Notes: generated by a model from the letters alone, not told the origin. A stretch of DNA of 14,847 bases from Tabrizicola_A sp044377735 (GCA_044377735.1 JBILYK010000088.1:1-14847), one strand, 5' to 3'. Positions 7,289 to 14,761 are shown, counted from the first letter of the stretch. Program-made: numbers and translations.

Positions 7289-8614
7289 TTAACCAGTTTT
7301 CAACACCCGTTCCAACCGCTCAAGGAAGAACGCCACGTTCTCAGGACTGAACACCAAAGGCGGGCGGATTTTCAACACATGCCCCTTCGGCCCGGTGGCC
7401 GAAATCAACACACCCTCCTCGCGCAGCCGATTGACGATCCACCCCGCCTTTGTGGCATCCGGGCGACCCTCGCCATCGACAATATCCTGCCCCAAAAACA
7501 GCCCCACAGCCCGCAACTCGCCTAAGGGCGCATGGGTCTTGGCCAGCCCTCGCAAGCCATCGGCAAATGCCCCGCCGACCTCGCGGGCGTTTTGCATAAG
7601 CCCCTCATTTTCAACGACTTCCAGCACCGCCAGCGCCGTCGCAGCCGCCACGGCATTGCCGCCAAAGGTGTTGAAATACCGCGCTTTTGACCCAAAGGCC
7701 TCAATCACCCGCGGCTGAATGACCAGCCCCGCCACCGGGTATCCATTGCCCATCGGCTTGCCCAGACTGACCATATCGGGCAGCACCCCATGGCGCTGAA
7801 ACCCCCACATCGCCGCCCCCGTGCGGCCAAATCCGGGCTGCACCTCATCTGCAATGAACAATCCCCCCGCCGCCCGAATGGCCGCCACCGCCGGGCCCAA
7901 AAACCCCGCCGGATCGGCAAACACCCCGTCTGACGAAAACACCGTATCCACAATCAACGCCGCCGGTTTGATACCATGGCGCTGCATATCCCGGATCGCC
8001 GCCTGCACGCCCCTGGCAAACTCCGCTCCCGTCTCTGGCCCCGATTTCGGCGCTGGAACCACCCGCACATGCTCGCCCAAATCCACCCCAAACCCAAGGC
8101 TGGGCGACATCCCCGCAATCGCGTAAGTCACGCCGTGGTAAGCGTTTTCCGTCACGATAAAGCCCGTCCCACCGGTCTGAGCTTGGGCAATCCGGAACGC
8201 CAGATCATTGGCCTCCGACCCGGTGCAAGTGAACATCACATGGCTCAACTCAGCCGGAAAATGCGCCAAAAGCCGCTCGGCATAGGTCAAGACACCTTCA
8301 TGCAAATACCGCGTATGGCTGGCAAACACCGCCGATTGCCGCGCCGTTGCCGCCACCACATGCGGATGGCAATGCCCAACTGAGGCCACGTTGTTATAGG
8401 TGTCCAGATAGGCCTTCCCGGCCGTGTCATACAGCCAAACCCCCTCACCCCGCACCAGATGCACCGGCGTCTCGTAAAACAGCCGATACGCCGGCCCCAG
8501 CGCCTTTTGCCGCCGCGCTACAAGTGCCTTATCCTCAGGCGGCAAATTGCCTTTGCCCGGCTGATAGGCGTTCGGCATGGTTCCGGGAAAACTCTGGCGG
8601 GCGGTATCAGTCAT
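7289..8614 (-). CDS. Class III aminotransferase-fold PLP enzyme, probable amino-phosphate phospho-lyase
   Basis: This 441-residue PLP enzyme has fold type I class III features: GSEAN (132-136), DEVQPGFGRTG (256-266) and the Schiff-base lysine K286 in SLGKPMGNG. Several stretches resemble the phospho-lyases AGXT2L1/AGXT2L2 (ETNPPL/PHYKPL): NVASVGHCHP (75-84), TRYLHE (101-106), YFNTFGG and ISATGP-GHVLKIRPPLVFS near the end. Those enzymes remove phosphate and ammonia from phosphoethanolamine or 5-phosphohydroxylysine instead of transaminating. ATG 8614 has GGAG 7 nt upstream and begins 3 nt after the kinase stop, so the two are surely co-transcribed. A kinase partner fits a phospho-lyase. An ordinary omega-transaminase remains possible, and the exact substrate is not known. 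Confidence 0.88.
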   Translation of the reverse strand: MTDTARQSFPGTMPNAYQPGKGNLPPEDKALVARRQKALGPAYRLFYETPVHLVRGEGVWLYDTAGKAYLDTYNNVASVGHCHPHVVAATARQSAVFASHTRYLHEGVLTYAERLLAHFPAELSHVMFTCTGSEANDLAFRIAQAQTGGTGFIVTENAYHGVTYAIAGMSPSLGFGVDLGEHVRVVPAPKSGPETGAEFARGVQAAIRDMQRHGIKPAALIVDTVFSSDGVFADPAGFLGPAVAAIRAAGGLFIADEVQPGFGRTGAAMWGFQRHGVLPDMVSLGKPMGNGYPVAGLVIQPRVIEAFGSKARYFNTFGGNAVAAATALAVLEVVENEGLMQNAREVGGAFADGLRGLAKTHAPLGELRAVGLFLGQDIVDGEGRPDATKAGWIVNRLREEGVLISATGPKGHVLKIRPPLVFSPENVAFFLERLERVLKTG

Positions 8615-8617
8615 TGG

Positions 8618-9631
8618 TCACTCCATCGGGCAAGCAGCGGTCAACGCAGTCAGCACATCGGCACGGGGCAGCGCGGCAAGCGCCAAAAGCCCAACCCGTG
8701 CCAAGGGGTAATTGCGCAGAATATAAGCGGAATTTTCAGGATAGCGCGCCGCGCGCCACGCGGTGATGCAGATCGTGGTCAGCATCCGTGCCGCCGCCAG
8801 ATCAGGCACAAGGGCCAATTCCAAGGGCGTCAAGGGCAAGATCCGGTGATAGGCGGCGGTAAAGTCCACAAGGCTCTCCAGCGCCGCCGAAGGGTCCACC
8901 TGATACGAGGCCGCAACCCCCAGATCGCACACCAAAGGCGTGCGCACCATGTCGCCAAAGTCCAAGACCCCGGCGATCCGATCAGGGTTCTCGGCATCCA
9001 CCAACACATTGTGCGGGTTCAGATCATTGTGCACCACCTGCCACCGACACGCGGCCAAATGCGGGGCCACTTCGCCTTCAAACCGGTCCAGCGTGGCGGC
9101 ACACAGCGCCGCAATGTCCTGCGGCACATTGGGCAAAAGTGGGCGCAGGCGGCTCGCCTGCCGGATATCCCATTGCAGCACATAATCGGCCCCCGCATGG
9201 GCAAAGCCCCGCAAACCAACGGAAATTCGCGCCGCCATCTCCCCCATCGCCCTGCGCCGCGCAGGGCTCGCGGGCGCGCTGTGCATCGGTCGCCCCTCAA
9301 GATATGTCAGCACCCGCATGAGGCCCTGCGCCGTCTCCACCTCACACGCGCCAGAGCGTGTCCAGACGACCCGAGGCACCGGCAGACCCTTCCCTGCCAA
9401 ATGCAACAAGGCCGCCGTCTGAAAATCAGTCACCGCGCGCGGCTCGGCCCGATTGGCGAATTTCACCACATAGCCCGCAGCCCCTGTCACAAGATGCAGG
9501 TTCATGTCCCGCTCCGACGTCAGCCGCGTCAAGGACCCCACCAACCCATAGTGCTGCGCCAAAAGCGCACGCACCTCGGCTTCCGCCACCTCAGGCGGCC
9601 GCGTTGCCAAAAGATCGTCCGAACCGCTCAT
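8618..9631 (-). CDS. APH-family kinase, hydroxylysine kinase-like
   Basis: This 337-residue small-molecule kinase has the aminoglycoside phosphotransferase/choline kinase fold. Seen are the ATP-binding lysine K57 (YVVKFAN), the hinge-like RVLTYLEGRP (106-115), the catalytic loop HNDLNPHN (H201, D203, N208) and the metal-binding GVLDFGDM (D224). LTYLEGRP, HxDLNxHN, GVLDFGDM and YPEN (298-301) are also features of animal hydroxylysine kinase (HYKK/AGPHD1), as recalled. The frame extends to a TTG at 9679, but ATG 9631 (MSGSDDLLATRPPEV) is preferred: GCGGGA lies about 6 nt upstream, and the extra codons lie in or next to a repeat. The adjacent phospho-lyase gene implies that its phosphorylated product is the lyase substrate. 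Antibiotic resistance is unlikely. Confidence 0.88.
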   Translation of the reverse strand: MSGSDDLLATRPPEVAEAEVRALLAQHYGLVGSLTRLTSERDMNLHLVTGAAGYVVKFANRAEPRAVTDFQTAALLHLAGKGLPVPRVVWTRSGACEVETAQGLMRVLTYLEGRPMHSAPASPARRRAMGEMAARISVGLRGFAHAGADYVLQWDIRQASRLRPLLPNVPQDIAALCAATLDRFEGEVAPHLAACRWQVVHNDLNPHNVLVDAENPDRIAGVLDFGDMVRTPLVCDLGVAASYQVDPSAALESLVDFTAAYHRILPLTPLELALVPDLAAARMLTTICITAWRAARYPENSAYILRNYPLARVGLLALAALPRADVLTALTAACPME

Positions 9632-9690
9632 CTTATCCCGCCAAAACCCAGCCGTATCAGCGCTTTGACCACCCTCCAAGTCAACCCCGC

Positions 9691-9745
9691 TTGCATTTCA
9701 TCTTGGCCCAAATACTCCCGCCGGAGGCCCCGGCCTGCCAAGGGC
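9691..9745 (-). repeat. REP-like intergenic element with GAGTATTTGGG tail
   Basis: On the minus strand, DNA just past the phosphatase-family stop codon is very GC-rich (for example GGCCGGGGCC and CCTCCGGCGG). It runs into GGGAGTATTTGGGCCAAGAT, a form I recall as common downstream of genes in Rhodobacteraceae. It shares the GAGTATTTGG core with the palindrome at 1980-2138. It separates the kinase gene from the gene upstream and may end transcription, although no perfect long stem is present. Confidence 0.6.
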
Positions 9746-9753
9746 GCCCCGGC

Positions 9754-10614
9754 CTAAAGATCCAACTCTGCCCAAAGCGGCAGATGGTCCGACGCGGCAC
9801 AGCCCTCGTCCACCCAAACCTGACGCAGGCGCGGCACAAAGGCGGAATCGACAAAAACATGGTCCAACTGGCGCAGCCGCACCTCACCCGCGATCACCTT
9901 TTCATGGGTATGCAAGCGCTGTCCAAGGGCCGCCACCGCATCCACCATCGCCCCTCGATAGCGCGCGCCGGGATGATAAGGCGTGTCGCCCACAATCGCG
10001 CGATGCTCATCGCTGCCGGGCTCGGAATTGAAATCGCCAAGCCACAGCATCTCGGCCGGGCAGGGCGGTTCGGACAGGCTTTCTGTCCAGTTGCGCGCGG
10101 GCTCATCATCGGTGCCCGACCATGGGCCAACGGGCACCAGCGCCGCCTTCAAGGCCGCAATCTGCGCCAGCCGCTCGCCCACGCCCACATGTGCCAGATG
10201 CACCGACACCACCCGCAACGGACCCGAAGGCGCGGCAATGCAAGCCTCCAGCGCGCAGGTCTGGGTGTTGATCGGGTCAAGCATCGGCGCCAAGGGCAAC
10301 AGATGCAGCCGGCTCCACAGGATCGGCCAGCGCGAGATCACCATCGGCCCAAACTGGCGGCGGCGGTTCACCACGCGCGCCCCTTCGACCCTCGAGGCAT
10401 CCATGTCAAAGCCGGGGCCAAAGACGGCGTAGCGGTCGCCCAACATCTCACTCAGCCGCGCAGGCTGGTCGTCAAACCCGCTGCGCGACCAGTGCCGGTC
10501 CACCTCTTGCAGACAGGCGATATCGGCGCTCGCAATCACCCCCGCCGCACGGGTCAGATCATAAACCCCATCCGCGCCAAAGCCGTATTGCATGTTAAAG
10601 GACAAAAGCCGCAT
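9754..10614 (-). CDS. Endonuclease/exonuclease/phosphatase-family protein
   Basis: This 286-residue metal-dependent phosphodiesterase or phosphatase has the DNase I/exonuclease III/sphingomyelinase fold. All family motifs are visible: LLSFNMQYG (N7), LQEVDR (E37), VVSVHLAHVG (H139), LGDFNSEPGSDEH (D194, N196), QLDHVFVD (D251) and SDHLPLW (D276, H277). No signal peptide or membrane segment is seen, so it should be cytosolic. The substrate (nucleic acid, phospholipid or other phosphoester) cannot be decided. The ATG start has AAGGGGG 5 nt upstream. It lies 122 nt upstream of the kinase gene with a REP-like element between, so it may be a separate unit. A palindrome at 10714-10728 sits in its upstream region. 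Confidence 0.9.
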   Translation of the reverse strand: MRLLSFNMQYGFGADGVYDLTRAAGVIASADIACLQEVDRHWSRSGFDDQPARLSEMLGDRYAVFGPGFDMDASRVEGARVVNRRRQFGPMVISRWPILWSRLHLLPLAPMLDPINTQTCALEACIAAPSGPLRVVSVHLAHVGVGERLAQIAALKAALVPVGPWSGTDDEPARNWTESLSEPPCPAEMLWLGDFNSEPGSDEHRAIVGDTPYHPGARYRGAMVDAVAALGQRLHTHEKVIAGEVRLRQLDHVFVDSAFVPRLRQVWVDEGCAASDHLPLWAELDL

Positions 10615-10713
10615 CGCGCCCCCTTATGGCCCAATCACACAAAGCAGACTGACACTGAAGCAGCGCTAGACACAAGGGCAGGCAGCGCGCCCCAGATCGG
10701 GTGCTGACCCTGT

Positions 10714-10728
10714 TGATCTGCCAGATCA
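10714..10728. promoter_or_regulatory. 15-bp palindrome upstream of the phosphatase-family gene
   Basis: TGATCTG-C-CAGATCA has perfect 7-bp arms around one central base, about 100 nt upstream of the ATG at 10614. It closely resembles the palindrome ATCTGGCCAGAT near puuD, differing by one central G and by longer arms. It may be a binding site for a dimeric regulator, but no target or regulator is shown. Confidence 0.35.
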
Positions 10729-10842
10729 CGATCATGAACCATGACCGCGCCTGCCTCTTTGTTCGGCGGGCTATCACCGTGTAAGGTGCGCCCCGTTGCC
10801 GCAGGGCGTCATGCGGATCACAGGTGCAAAACGGTCAAGGGC

Positions 10843-10862
10843 TTGCGCCTTTCCAAATACTC
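10843..10862 (-). repeat. Solo copy of the GAGTATTTGGAAAGG tail
   Basis: Read on the minus strand this is GAGTATTTGGAAAGGCGCAA, identical over 20 bp to the tails of both units in the meaB-hrpB palindrome. The GC-rich hairpins that go with the tail elsewhere are absent here; only GGCGCC remains just upstream. It may be a decayed or partial element. Confidence 0.75.
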
Positions 10863-11074
10863 ACCCTTTCTGGCGCCAGTTGCGGTTGCCCGCCGCTTCG
10901 GGAGCGTGCCTTTCGGAAAGGCTTGCTTTTCGATCAAAAAGGGCGCATGGGGGGCAGGCTATATCTGCGATGTCGACCTGCTGTCTCTTTTTGCGGCTCC
11001 AGACACTCGATCTTGTGCTGACTAAGCCGGGCCACCGCATGCTGCGGGTGGCAAAACAGACAGGAGTATCCACG

Positions 11075-11281
11075 ATGGCCAATGGCACCGTGAAATGGTT
11101 CAACACCACCAAGGGTTTCGGCTTTATTGCCCCCGCCACCGGCGGCAAAGATGTGTTCGTGCACATCTCGGCAGTTGAGCGTGCTGGCATCCGCCAGCTG
11201 AACGACGGCCAAGCCGTGACGTTTGACATCGAAGCCGGTCGTGATGGCCGTGAGTCGGCGATCAACCTCGCTCTGGCATAA
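11075..11281 (+). CDS. Cold-shock domain protein (CspA family)
   Basis: This 68-residue single cold-shock domain protein binds single-stranded RNA and DNA and is usually an RNA chaperone. It starts MANGTVKWFN, followed by RNP1 KGFGFI (13-18) and RNP2 VFVHIS (27-32), and ends INLALA. The frame is open far upstream, to about 10796, but the ATG at 11075 has AGGAG about 8 nt upstream and gives the exact family length. It is monocistronic, with a strong terminator 28 nt after the stop. Family members are often controlled through their leader RNA. Whether this one is cold-induced cannot be seen from the sequence. Confidence 0.96.
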   Translation: MANGTVKWFNTTKGFGFIAPATGGKDVFVHISAVERAGIRQLNDGQAVTFDIEAGRDGRESAINLALA

Positions 11282-11304
11282 GCCAAGGCGTGATCTTCGG
11301 ATCG

Positions 11305-11336
11305 AAAAGGCGGCCTTCGGGCCGTCTTTTTTTATT
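11305..11336 (+). terminator. Rho-independent terminator of the cold-shock gene
   Basis: The stem GGCGGCC (11309-11315) pairs with GGCCGTC (11320-11326) around a TTCG tetraloop, with one G-T pair, and is flanked by AAAA and a run of seven T. This is the clearest intrinsic terminator in the window. Confidence 0.92.
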
Positions 11337-11371
11337 TGTGGGGGCCGGGGCTTTGGGGCAGGGTCGCGAGC

Positions 11372-12484
11372 ATGAACCGCATTGACCTGACCCACCCCGA
11401 CGCGCCCGAACTTGCGGGTTATGGCCCCTATCCCATTGGCGTGCAGACCCTCGCACTTGCCAACCCCGGACAGATTGACGTCTTGGGCTCGCTAGAGGCG
11501 GTGCATCTCTATGAGCGGCCCTTGACGGTTGAGCTGTGGTATCCCGCCGTCCTCGGCACGGCGTCCGGCACTTCCTATACCACCTTGCTGCGCGATGGGC
11601 ATCGCGCGGTCGCCTTGCAGGGCCGGGCCTCTCGGGATGCCGCACAGGCGGTGGGCCGCTTTCCCCTGGTGATCCTGTCGCATGGCTATCCGGGCAACCG
11701 GATGCTGATGTCACACTTCGGCGAGACGCTCGCTTCGCAGGGCTATGTGGTGGCGAGTGTTGATCACACAGACAGTACCTATGCCGACAAGGGGCCACTG
11801 GCCTCGACGCTGGTCAATCGTCCTTTGGACACCGCTTTTGTAAAGGCTGCGCTGGCGGATCGGGCGGATACGACGCGCTTTTCCATCATTGGCTATTCGA
11901 TGGGCGGCTATGGGGCCTTGGTCTCGGGCGGGGCGGGGGTGTCTGAGGCGGCCTTGAGGATGGAGGGCGCGCCACCCCATGGGCTTTGGGACATCCACCG
12001 CGCGCCGGTGCTTGACCCGGCCTTGCGCGCGATCATCCCTATCGGCCCTTGGGGTCGTCATCGCGCGCTGTGGGATGCGACGGGGCTTGCGGGGCTGCGG
12101 GTGCCTATGCTTCTGATGGCGGGCAGCGCGGATGGTATCTCGGACTATGCCGGGGGCATGCGGCTGATCTTCGAAGAGGCGCGCGGCGTTTCGCGCCACC
12201 TTCTGACCTTTGAAGGGGCTGGTCACAATGCCGCTGCCCCGTATCCCGCACCGGCCGAGGCGTTTGAACCCTCACCGCATCTCGAGTTTCTGCCAGCCGA
12301 ACATTATGCCGACCCGGTTTGGAACACCTGCCAGATGAATGGTATCGCCCAGCATTTCGCACGGGCGTTTCTGGATCTGCATGTGAAGGGAGATGCGGCA
12401 AAAGCGGCCTATCTCGACGGCGCTTTCAAAGGGTTTGCCCCCAGCGCAAACCGGGGGCTGGTTCTGGAAAGCTTGAACCCCTAA
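11372..12484 (+). CDS. Alpha/beta hydrolase, dienelactone hydrolase/PAF-acetylhydrolase-like
   Basis: This 370-residue serine hydrolase resembles the predicted dienelactone hydrolase group COG4188 (early LTVELWYPA, residues 51-59). The oxyanion-hole strand is ILSHGYPGN (101-109), the nucleophile is S176 in GYSMGGYG, the probable acid is D254 in AGSADGIS, and the catalytic histidine is H285 in GAGHNAA. No signal peptide or lipobox is seen, so it is probably cytosolic. The frame opens at a TTG at 11336, but ATG 11372 (MNRIDLTHPDAPEL) is the better start because the earlier codons overlap the terminator. Its own ribosome-binding site is weak (CAGGG). The natural ester or amide substrate is unknown. 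Confidence 0.88.
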   Translation: MNRIDLTHPDAPELAGYGPYPIGVQTLALANPGQIDVLGSLEAVHLYERPLTVELWYPAVLGTASGTSYTTLLRDGHRAVALQGRASRDAAQAVGRFPLVILSHGYPGNRMLMSHFGETLASQGYVVASVDHTDSTYADKGPLASTLVNRPLDTAFVKAALADRADTTRFSIIGYSMGGYGALVSGGAGVSEAALRMEGAPPHGLWDIHRAPVLDPALRAIIPIGPWGRHRALWDATGLAGLRVPMLLMAGSADGISDYAGGMRLIFEEARGVSRHLLTFEGAGHNAAAPYPAPAEAFEPSPHLEFLPAEHYADPVWNTCQMNGIAQHFARAFLDLHVKGDAAKAAYLDGAFKGFAPSANRGLVLESLNP

Positions 12485-12494
12485 CTCCTCGTAC

Positions 12495-12532
12495 GCCTTC
12501 GGCGTCTCGTCGTTCCGATGAGTGCCGAAGGC
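12495..12532 (+). terminator. Imperfect hairpin after the alpha/beta hydrolase gene
   Basis: GCCTTCGGC (12495-12503) pairs with GCCGAAGGC (12524-12532). The inner bases CTCGTCG and CGATGAG also pair partly around TTC. It begins 11 nt after the stop codon. There is no T-run, so it is a possible but not typical terminator. Confidence 0.45.
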
Positions 12533-12559
12533 AACGAAGAGGGCAGAGGTTTAGAGCGG

Positions 12560-12595
12560 ATCGCGTTTGATCTGGTTCGGCCGATCAAACGCGAT
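12560..12595. repeat. 13-bp perfect inverted repeat after the permease gene
   Basis: ATCGCGTTTGATC (12560-12572) and GATCAAACGCGAT (12583-12595) are perfect inverted copies with a 10-nt spacer. The flanks TTTAGAG and CTCTTTAG are near-symmetric. The element ends 5 nt beyond the permease stop codon, between convergent genes. Palindromes of the ATCGCGTTTGATC type are, from memory, widespread between genes in alphaproteobacteria. A termination or RNA 3'-end role is possible. Confidence 0.8.
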
Positions 12596-12600
12596 ACTCT

Positions 12601-14103
12601 TTAGTGATCTGCCGCCGAAGCCGCAGCCTTGGCCTCGTCAACCGAGCCTTTGGCCCCGTTGAAGAAGGCGTTCAGCACCACCGCCACGATCGAAGCCAGC
12701 AAGATGCCGCTTTCGATCAGCGGGTGGATGGCATGGGGCATCCACATCTTGAAGTTCGGCGCGATCAGCGGGATCAGGCCAAAACCGATGGCCACAGCCA
12801 CGATAAAGAGGTTGTGACGGTTCTTGGCGAAATCGACACCCGCCAGAATCCGAATGCCGGTGGCCGCAACCATGCCGAACATCACAAGACCTGCACCGCC
12901 CAGAACCATGGTCGGCACCGATTCCACCAAGGCACCCATCTTGGGCATCAGGCCAAGGACCAACAGGATGATCCCGCCTGCAACGCAGACAAAGCGCGAC
13001 TTGATCCCTGTCACGCCGACAAGGCCGACGTTCTGGCTGAACGAGGTATAGGGGAAGGTGTTGAAAATCCCGCCGATCAGCGTGCCCAGACCATCGGTCC
13101 GCAGGCCAGCCGACAAAGCGGGTTGATCGACCTTCTTGCCGGTCATGTCACCCAAGGCCAGGAACATGCCCGTGCTTTCGATCATCACCACGATCATGAC
13201 CAGCGTCATGGTCAGGATCATCCAGAAGTCAAAGGTCGGCGCGCCGAAATGGAAGGGTGTGATCAGGCCAAACCACGCAGCTTCGCCCACTTTGGCAAAG
13301 TTCATGCTGCCCATGGCCACCGCGATCACCGCGCCGATCACGATGCCCAAAAGCACGGCGATGTTGGCGACAAAGCCTTTGCCGAACTTGGCGATCATGA
13401 GGATCGAGATCAGCACGATCGACGCCACGATGATATTGGTCGACGAGGCGTAAGCCGGGTTGTTCATCTTGGCGGCCAGTGCCAGGCCCTGCGGTACTTC
13501 GGGCAAGCCCGAGATGGTGCCGGCGGCAGCCCCTTCGGTCACGGCTTTCAGCCAGTCGGCATGGGTGGGATCGATGATTTGCGGTGCGGTCGGGCCAACG
13601 GGGTTGCCGAAGATCCAGTTGATGCCGATGCGCATCAGGCTGATGCCGATCACCAGAATGATCGTGCCGGTGACGACAGGCGGGAAAAACCGCAGCATCT
13701 TGGACACGAAAGGTGCAAGGATCAGCGAGATCACCCCTGCGGCCATGATGGCCCCAAAGATGGCGCGGGCGGCGTCATGGCTTGAGGCACCAGCCCCGAG
13801 TTGTGCGTTGGCCATGGCGACCATGGGGCCCACGGCGGCAAAGGTGACGCCCATCATGACGGGCAGACGGATGCCAAACCATTGGGTCGCGCCCAAGGAT
13901 TGGATCAAGGTCACGATGCCGCAGACGAACAGGTCTGCCGAGATCAGGAAAGCCACGTCTTCGGGTGGCAGTTTCAGTGCGCGTCCGACGATCAGCGGTA
14001 CGGCCACCGCACCGGCATACATCACCAGAACATGTTGCAGGCCGAGGGTAAAAAGCTTGGGTGGTGCGAGCATTTCGTCCACCGGATGGATTTTGTCTGT
14101 CAT
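12601..14103 (-). CDS. NCS2-family nucleobase transporter, probable urate/xanthine permease
   Basis: This 500-residue integral membrane protein of the nucleobase-cation symporter 2 (uracil-xanthine permease) family imports a purine with protons or sodium. It shows about 12-14 hydrophobic segments, GLQHVLVMYAGAVAVPLIVG (21-40), MIESTGMFLALGDM (307-320, with E309 and D319) and the family signature QNVGLVGVTG (357-366). The ATG start has AGGGA about 8 nt upstream. It lies 81 nt downstream of allA on the same strand and is likely co-transcribed. That context and the presence of puuD favour urate or xanthine over uracil. Specificity is inferred, not seen. A perfect inverted repeat follows its stop. 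Confidence 0.92.
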   Translation of the reverse strand: MTDKIHPVDEMLAPPKLFTLGLQHVLVMYAGAVAVPLIVGRALKLPPEDVAFLISADLFVCGIVTLIQSLGATQWFGIRLPVMMGVTFAAVGPMVAMANAQLGAGASSHDAARAIFGAIMAAGVISLILAPFVSKMLRFFPPVVTGTIILVIGISLMRIGINWIFGNPVGPTAPQIIDPTHADWLKAVTEGAAAGTISGLPEVPQGLALAAKMNNPAYASSTNIIVASIVLISILMIAKFGKGFVANIAVLLGIVIGAVIAVAMGSMNFAKVGEAAWFGLITPFHFGAPTFDFWMILTMTLVMIVVMIESTGMFLALGDMTGKKVDQPALSAGLRTDGLGTLIGGIFNTFPYTSFSQNVGLVGVTGIKSRFVCVAGGIILLVLGLMPKMGALVESVPTMVLGGAGLVMFGMVAATGIRILAGVDFAKNRHNLFIVAVAIGFGLIPLIAPNFKMWMPHAIHPLIESGILLASIVAVVLNAFFNGAKGSVDEAKAAASAADH

Positions 14104-14184
14104 TCGTTGTTTCCCTGGGGGCGGTTTTCTTCGCGCCGTCTTCGCGCCGCCCCTGGGGCGCGATCCGGTTAGGCTGGGGGCGCT

Positions 14185-14670
14185 TTAGGGCCCGATCACC
14201 CGCCAAGCTTGCGCATAGCGGTATTCTTCAAGATTGGCCGTGCTGCCGATGCGGTCGATCACGGCGAAAAGCCCTGGCGCGTGGAGTGGCGTCAGGACGC
14301 CATGCCAAATGCCCCGGTGAAAGTTGATGCCTTGCGCGCCGTTGGTCACAAAGGCGCGCGGCGTGCCGGGGGTGCCGCCCTCGTCCGGCGCGACGATGAC
14401 CAGAAACGGATGTTGCGACATCGGCATGAAGGCCTGAGAGCCTTCGGGGTGGCGTTCGACGAGGCTGACGCCATAGGGCAGGGCGCGGGGCTGCGCATTG
14501 AAGATCGAGATGCCCGCCCGGCCCCCATCCCCAAAATCCAGCCGTGCGCGGTCGTGGTGGCGTTGACACATCCCATCGTTGATCAGGCGGAAATCGCCAG
14601 CTGCGTCAAGGACATCGCCAAAGGGGGCGAAGACGGTGGCGGTCAGGGGGTGGGTCTTGATCTGTGTCAT
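14185..14670 (-). CDS. allA: Ureidoglycolate lyase
   Basis: AllA splits (S)-ureidoglycolate into glyoxylate and urea, the last step of allantoin breakdown. The 161-residue protein has the family length (about 160) and typical blocks: FNAQPRALPY (57-66), VERHPEGSQAFMPM (71-84), HPFLVIVAP (87-95) and GINFHRGIWHGVLTPL (114-129). The frame continues to an ATG at 14709, but that extension runs into a hairpin. ATG 14670 (MTQIKTHPLTATVFAPFG) with AAAGGG about 8 nt upstream matches the family start. It lies between an unidentified upstream gene and the permease gene, on the same strand. The 81-nt gap to the permease contains a tandem 11-bp CTTCGCGCCGY repeat (14129-14150). Confidence 0.93.
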   Translation of the reverse strand: MTQIKTHPLTATVFAPFGDVLDAAGDFRLINDGMCQRHHDRARLDFGDGGRAGISIFNAQPRALPYGVSLVERHPEGSQAFMPMSQHPFLVIVAPDEGGTPGTPRAFVTNGAQGINFHRGIWHGVLTPLHAPGLFAVIDRIGSTANLEEYRYAQAWRVIGP

Positions 14671-14691
14671 CCAGCGCCCTTTGCAGGTTGC

Positions 14692-14750
14692 GGGAGCGAG
14701 GGGTTTCACACCCCTCGCGCTCCCCGTGGGATATTTTTACCGCATTGAAG
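14692..14750. repeat. REP-like hairpin with ATATTTTTACC tail
   Basis: GCGAGGGG (14696-14703) pairs with CCCCTCGC (14711-14718) around TTTCACA. An alternative outer pairing is GGGAGC with GCTCCC. CCCCGTGGGATATTTTTACC follows, the same layout (hairpin, C-run, A/T-rich tail) as the elements at 1980-2138 and 9691-9745 but with a diverged tail. It lies between the partial gene at the window end and allA, and could end or attenuate the upstream transcript. Confidence 0.65.
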
Positions 14751-14761
14751 GCATGAGGACT

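Larger units (their letters stand above)
10615..11074. other. 460-bp intergenic region upstream of the cold-shock gene
   Basis: No convincing gene was found here. It separates divergent genes and holds a palindrome (10714-10728), a tail fragment of the REP-like family (10843-10862) and a short hairpin GCCTTT-CGG-AAAGGC (10908-10922). The right half would include the promoter and leader of the cold-shock gene. No promoter boxes stood out by eye. The ribosome-binding site AGGAG (11063-11067) is about 8 nt before the cold-shock ATG. Confidence 0.6.

Noticed and set aside
8618..9631. Aminoglycoside resistance phosphotransferase
   Set aside because: The fold is shared, but the detailed motifs and the adjacent phospho-lyase gene fit a metabolic hydroxylysine kinase-like enzyme better.
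8459..10707. Long plus-strand open frames opposite the kinase, lyase and phosphatase-family genes
   Set aside because: They are rich in Arg, His, Pro and Gln as expected for antisense frames of GC-rich genes, and they overlap well-supported genes on the other strand.
14104..14184. Purine riboswitch in front of the permease gene
   Set aside because: The gap is only 81 nt, lies within a probable operon and shows no recognisable purine aptamer core, only a tandem 11-bp repeat and a short GC palindrome.
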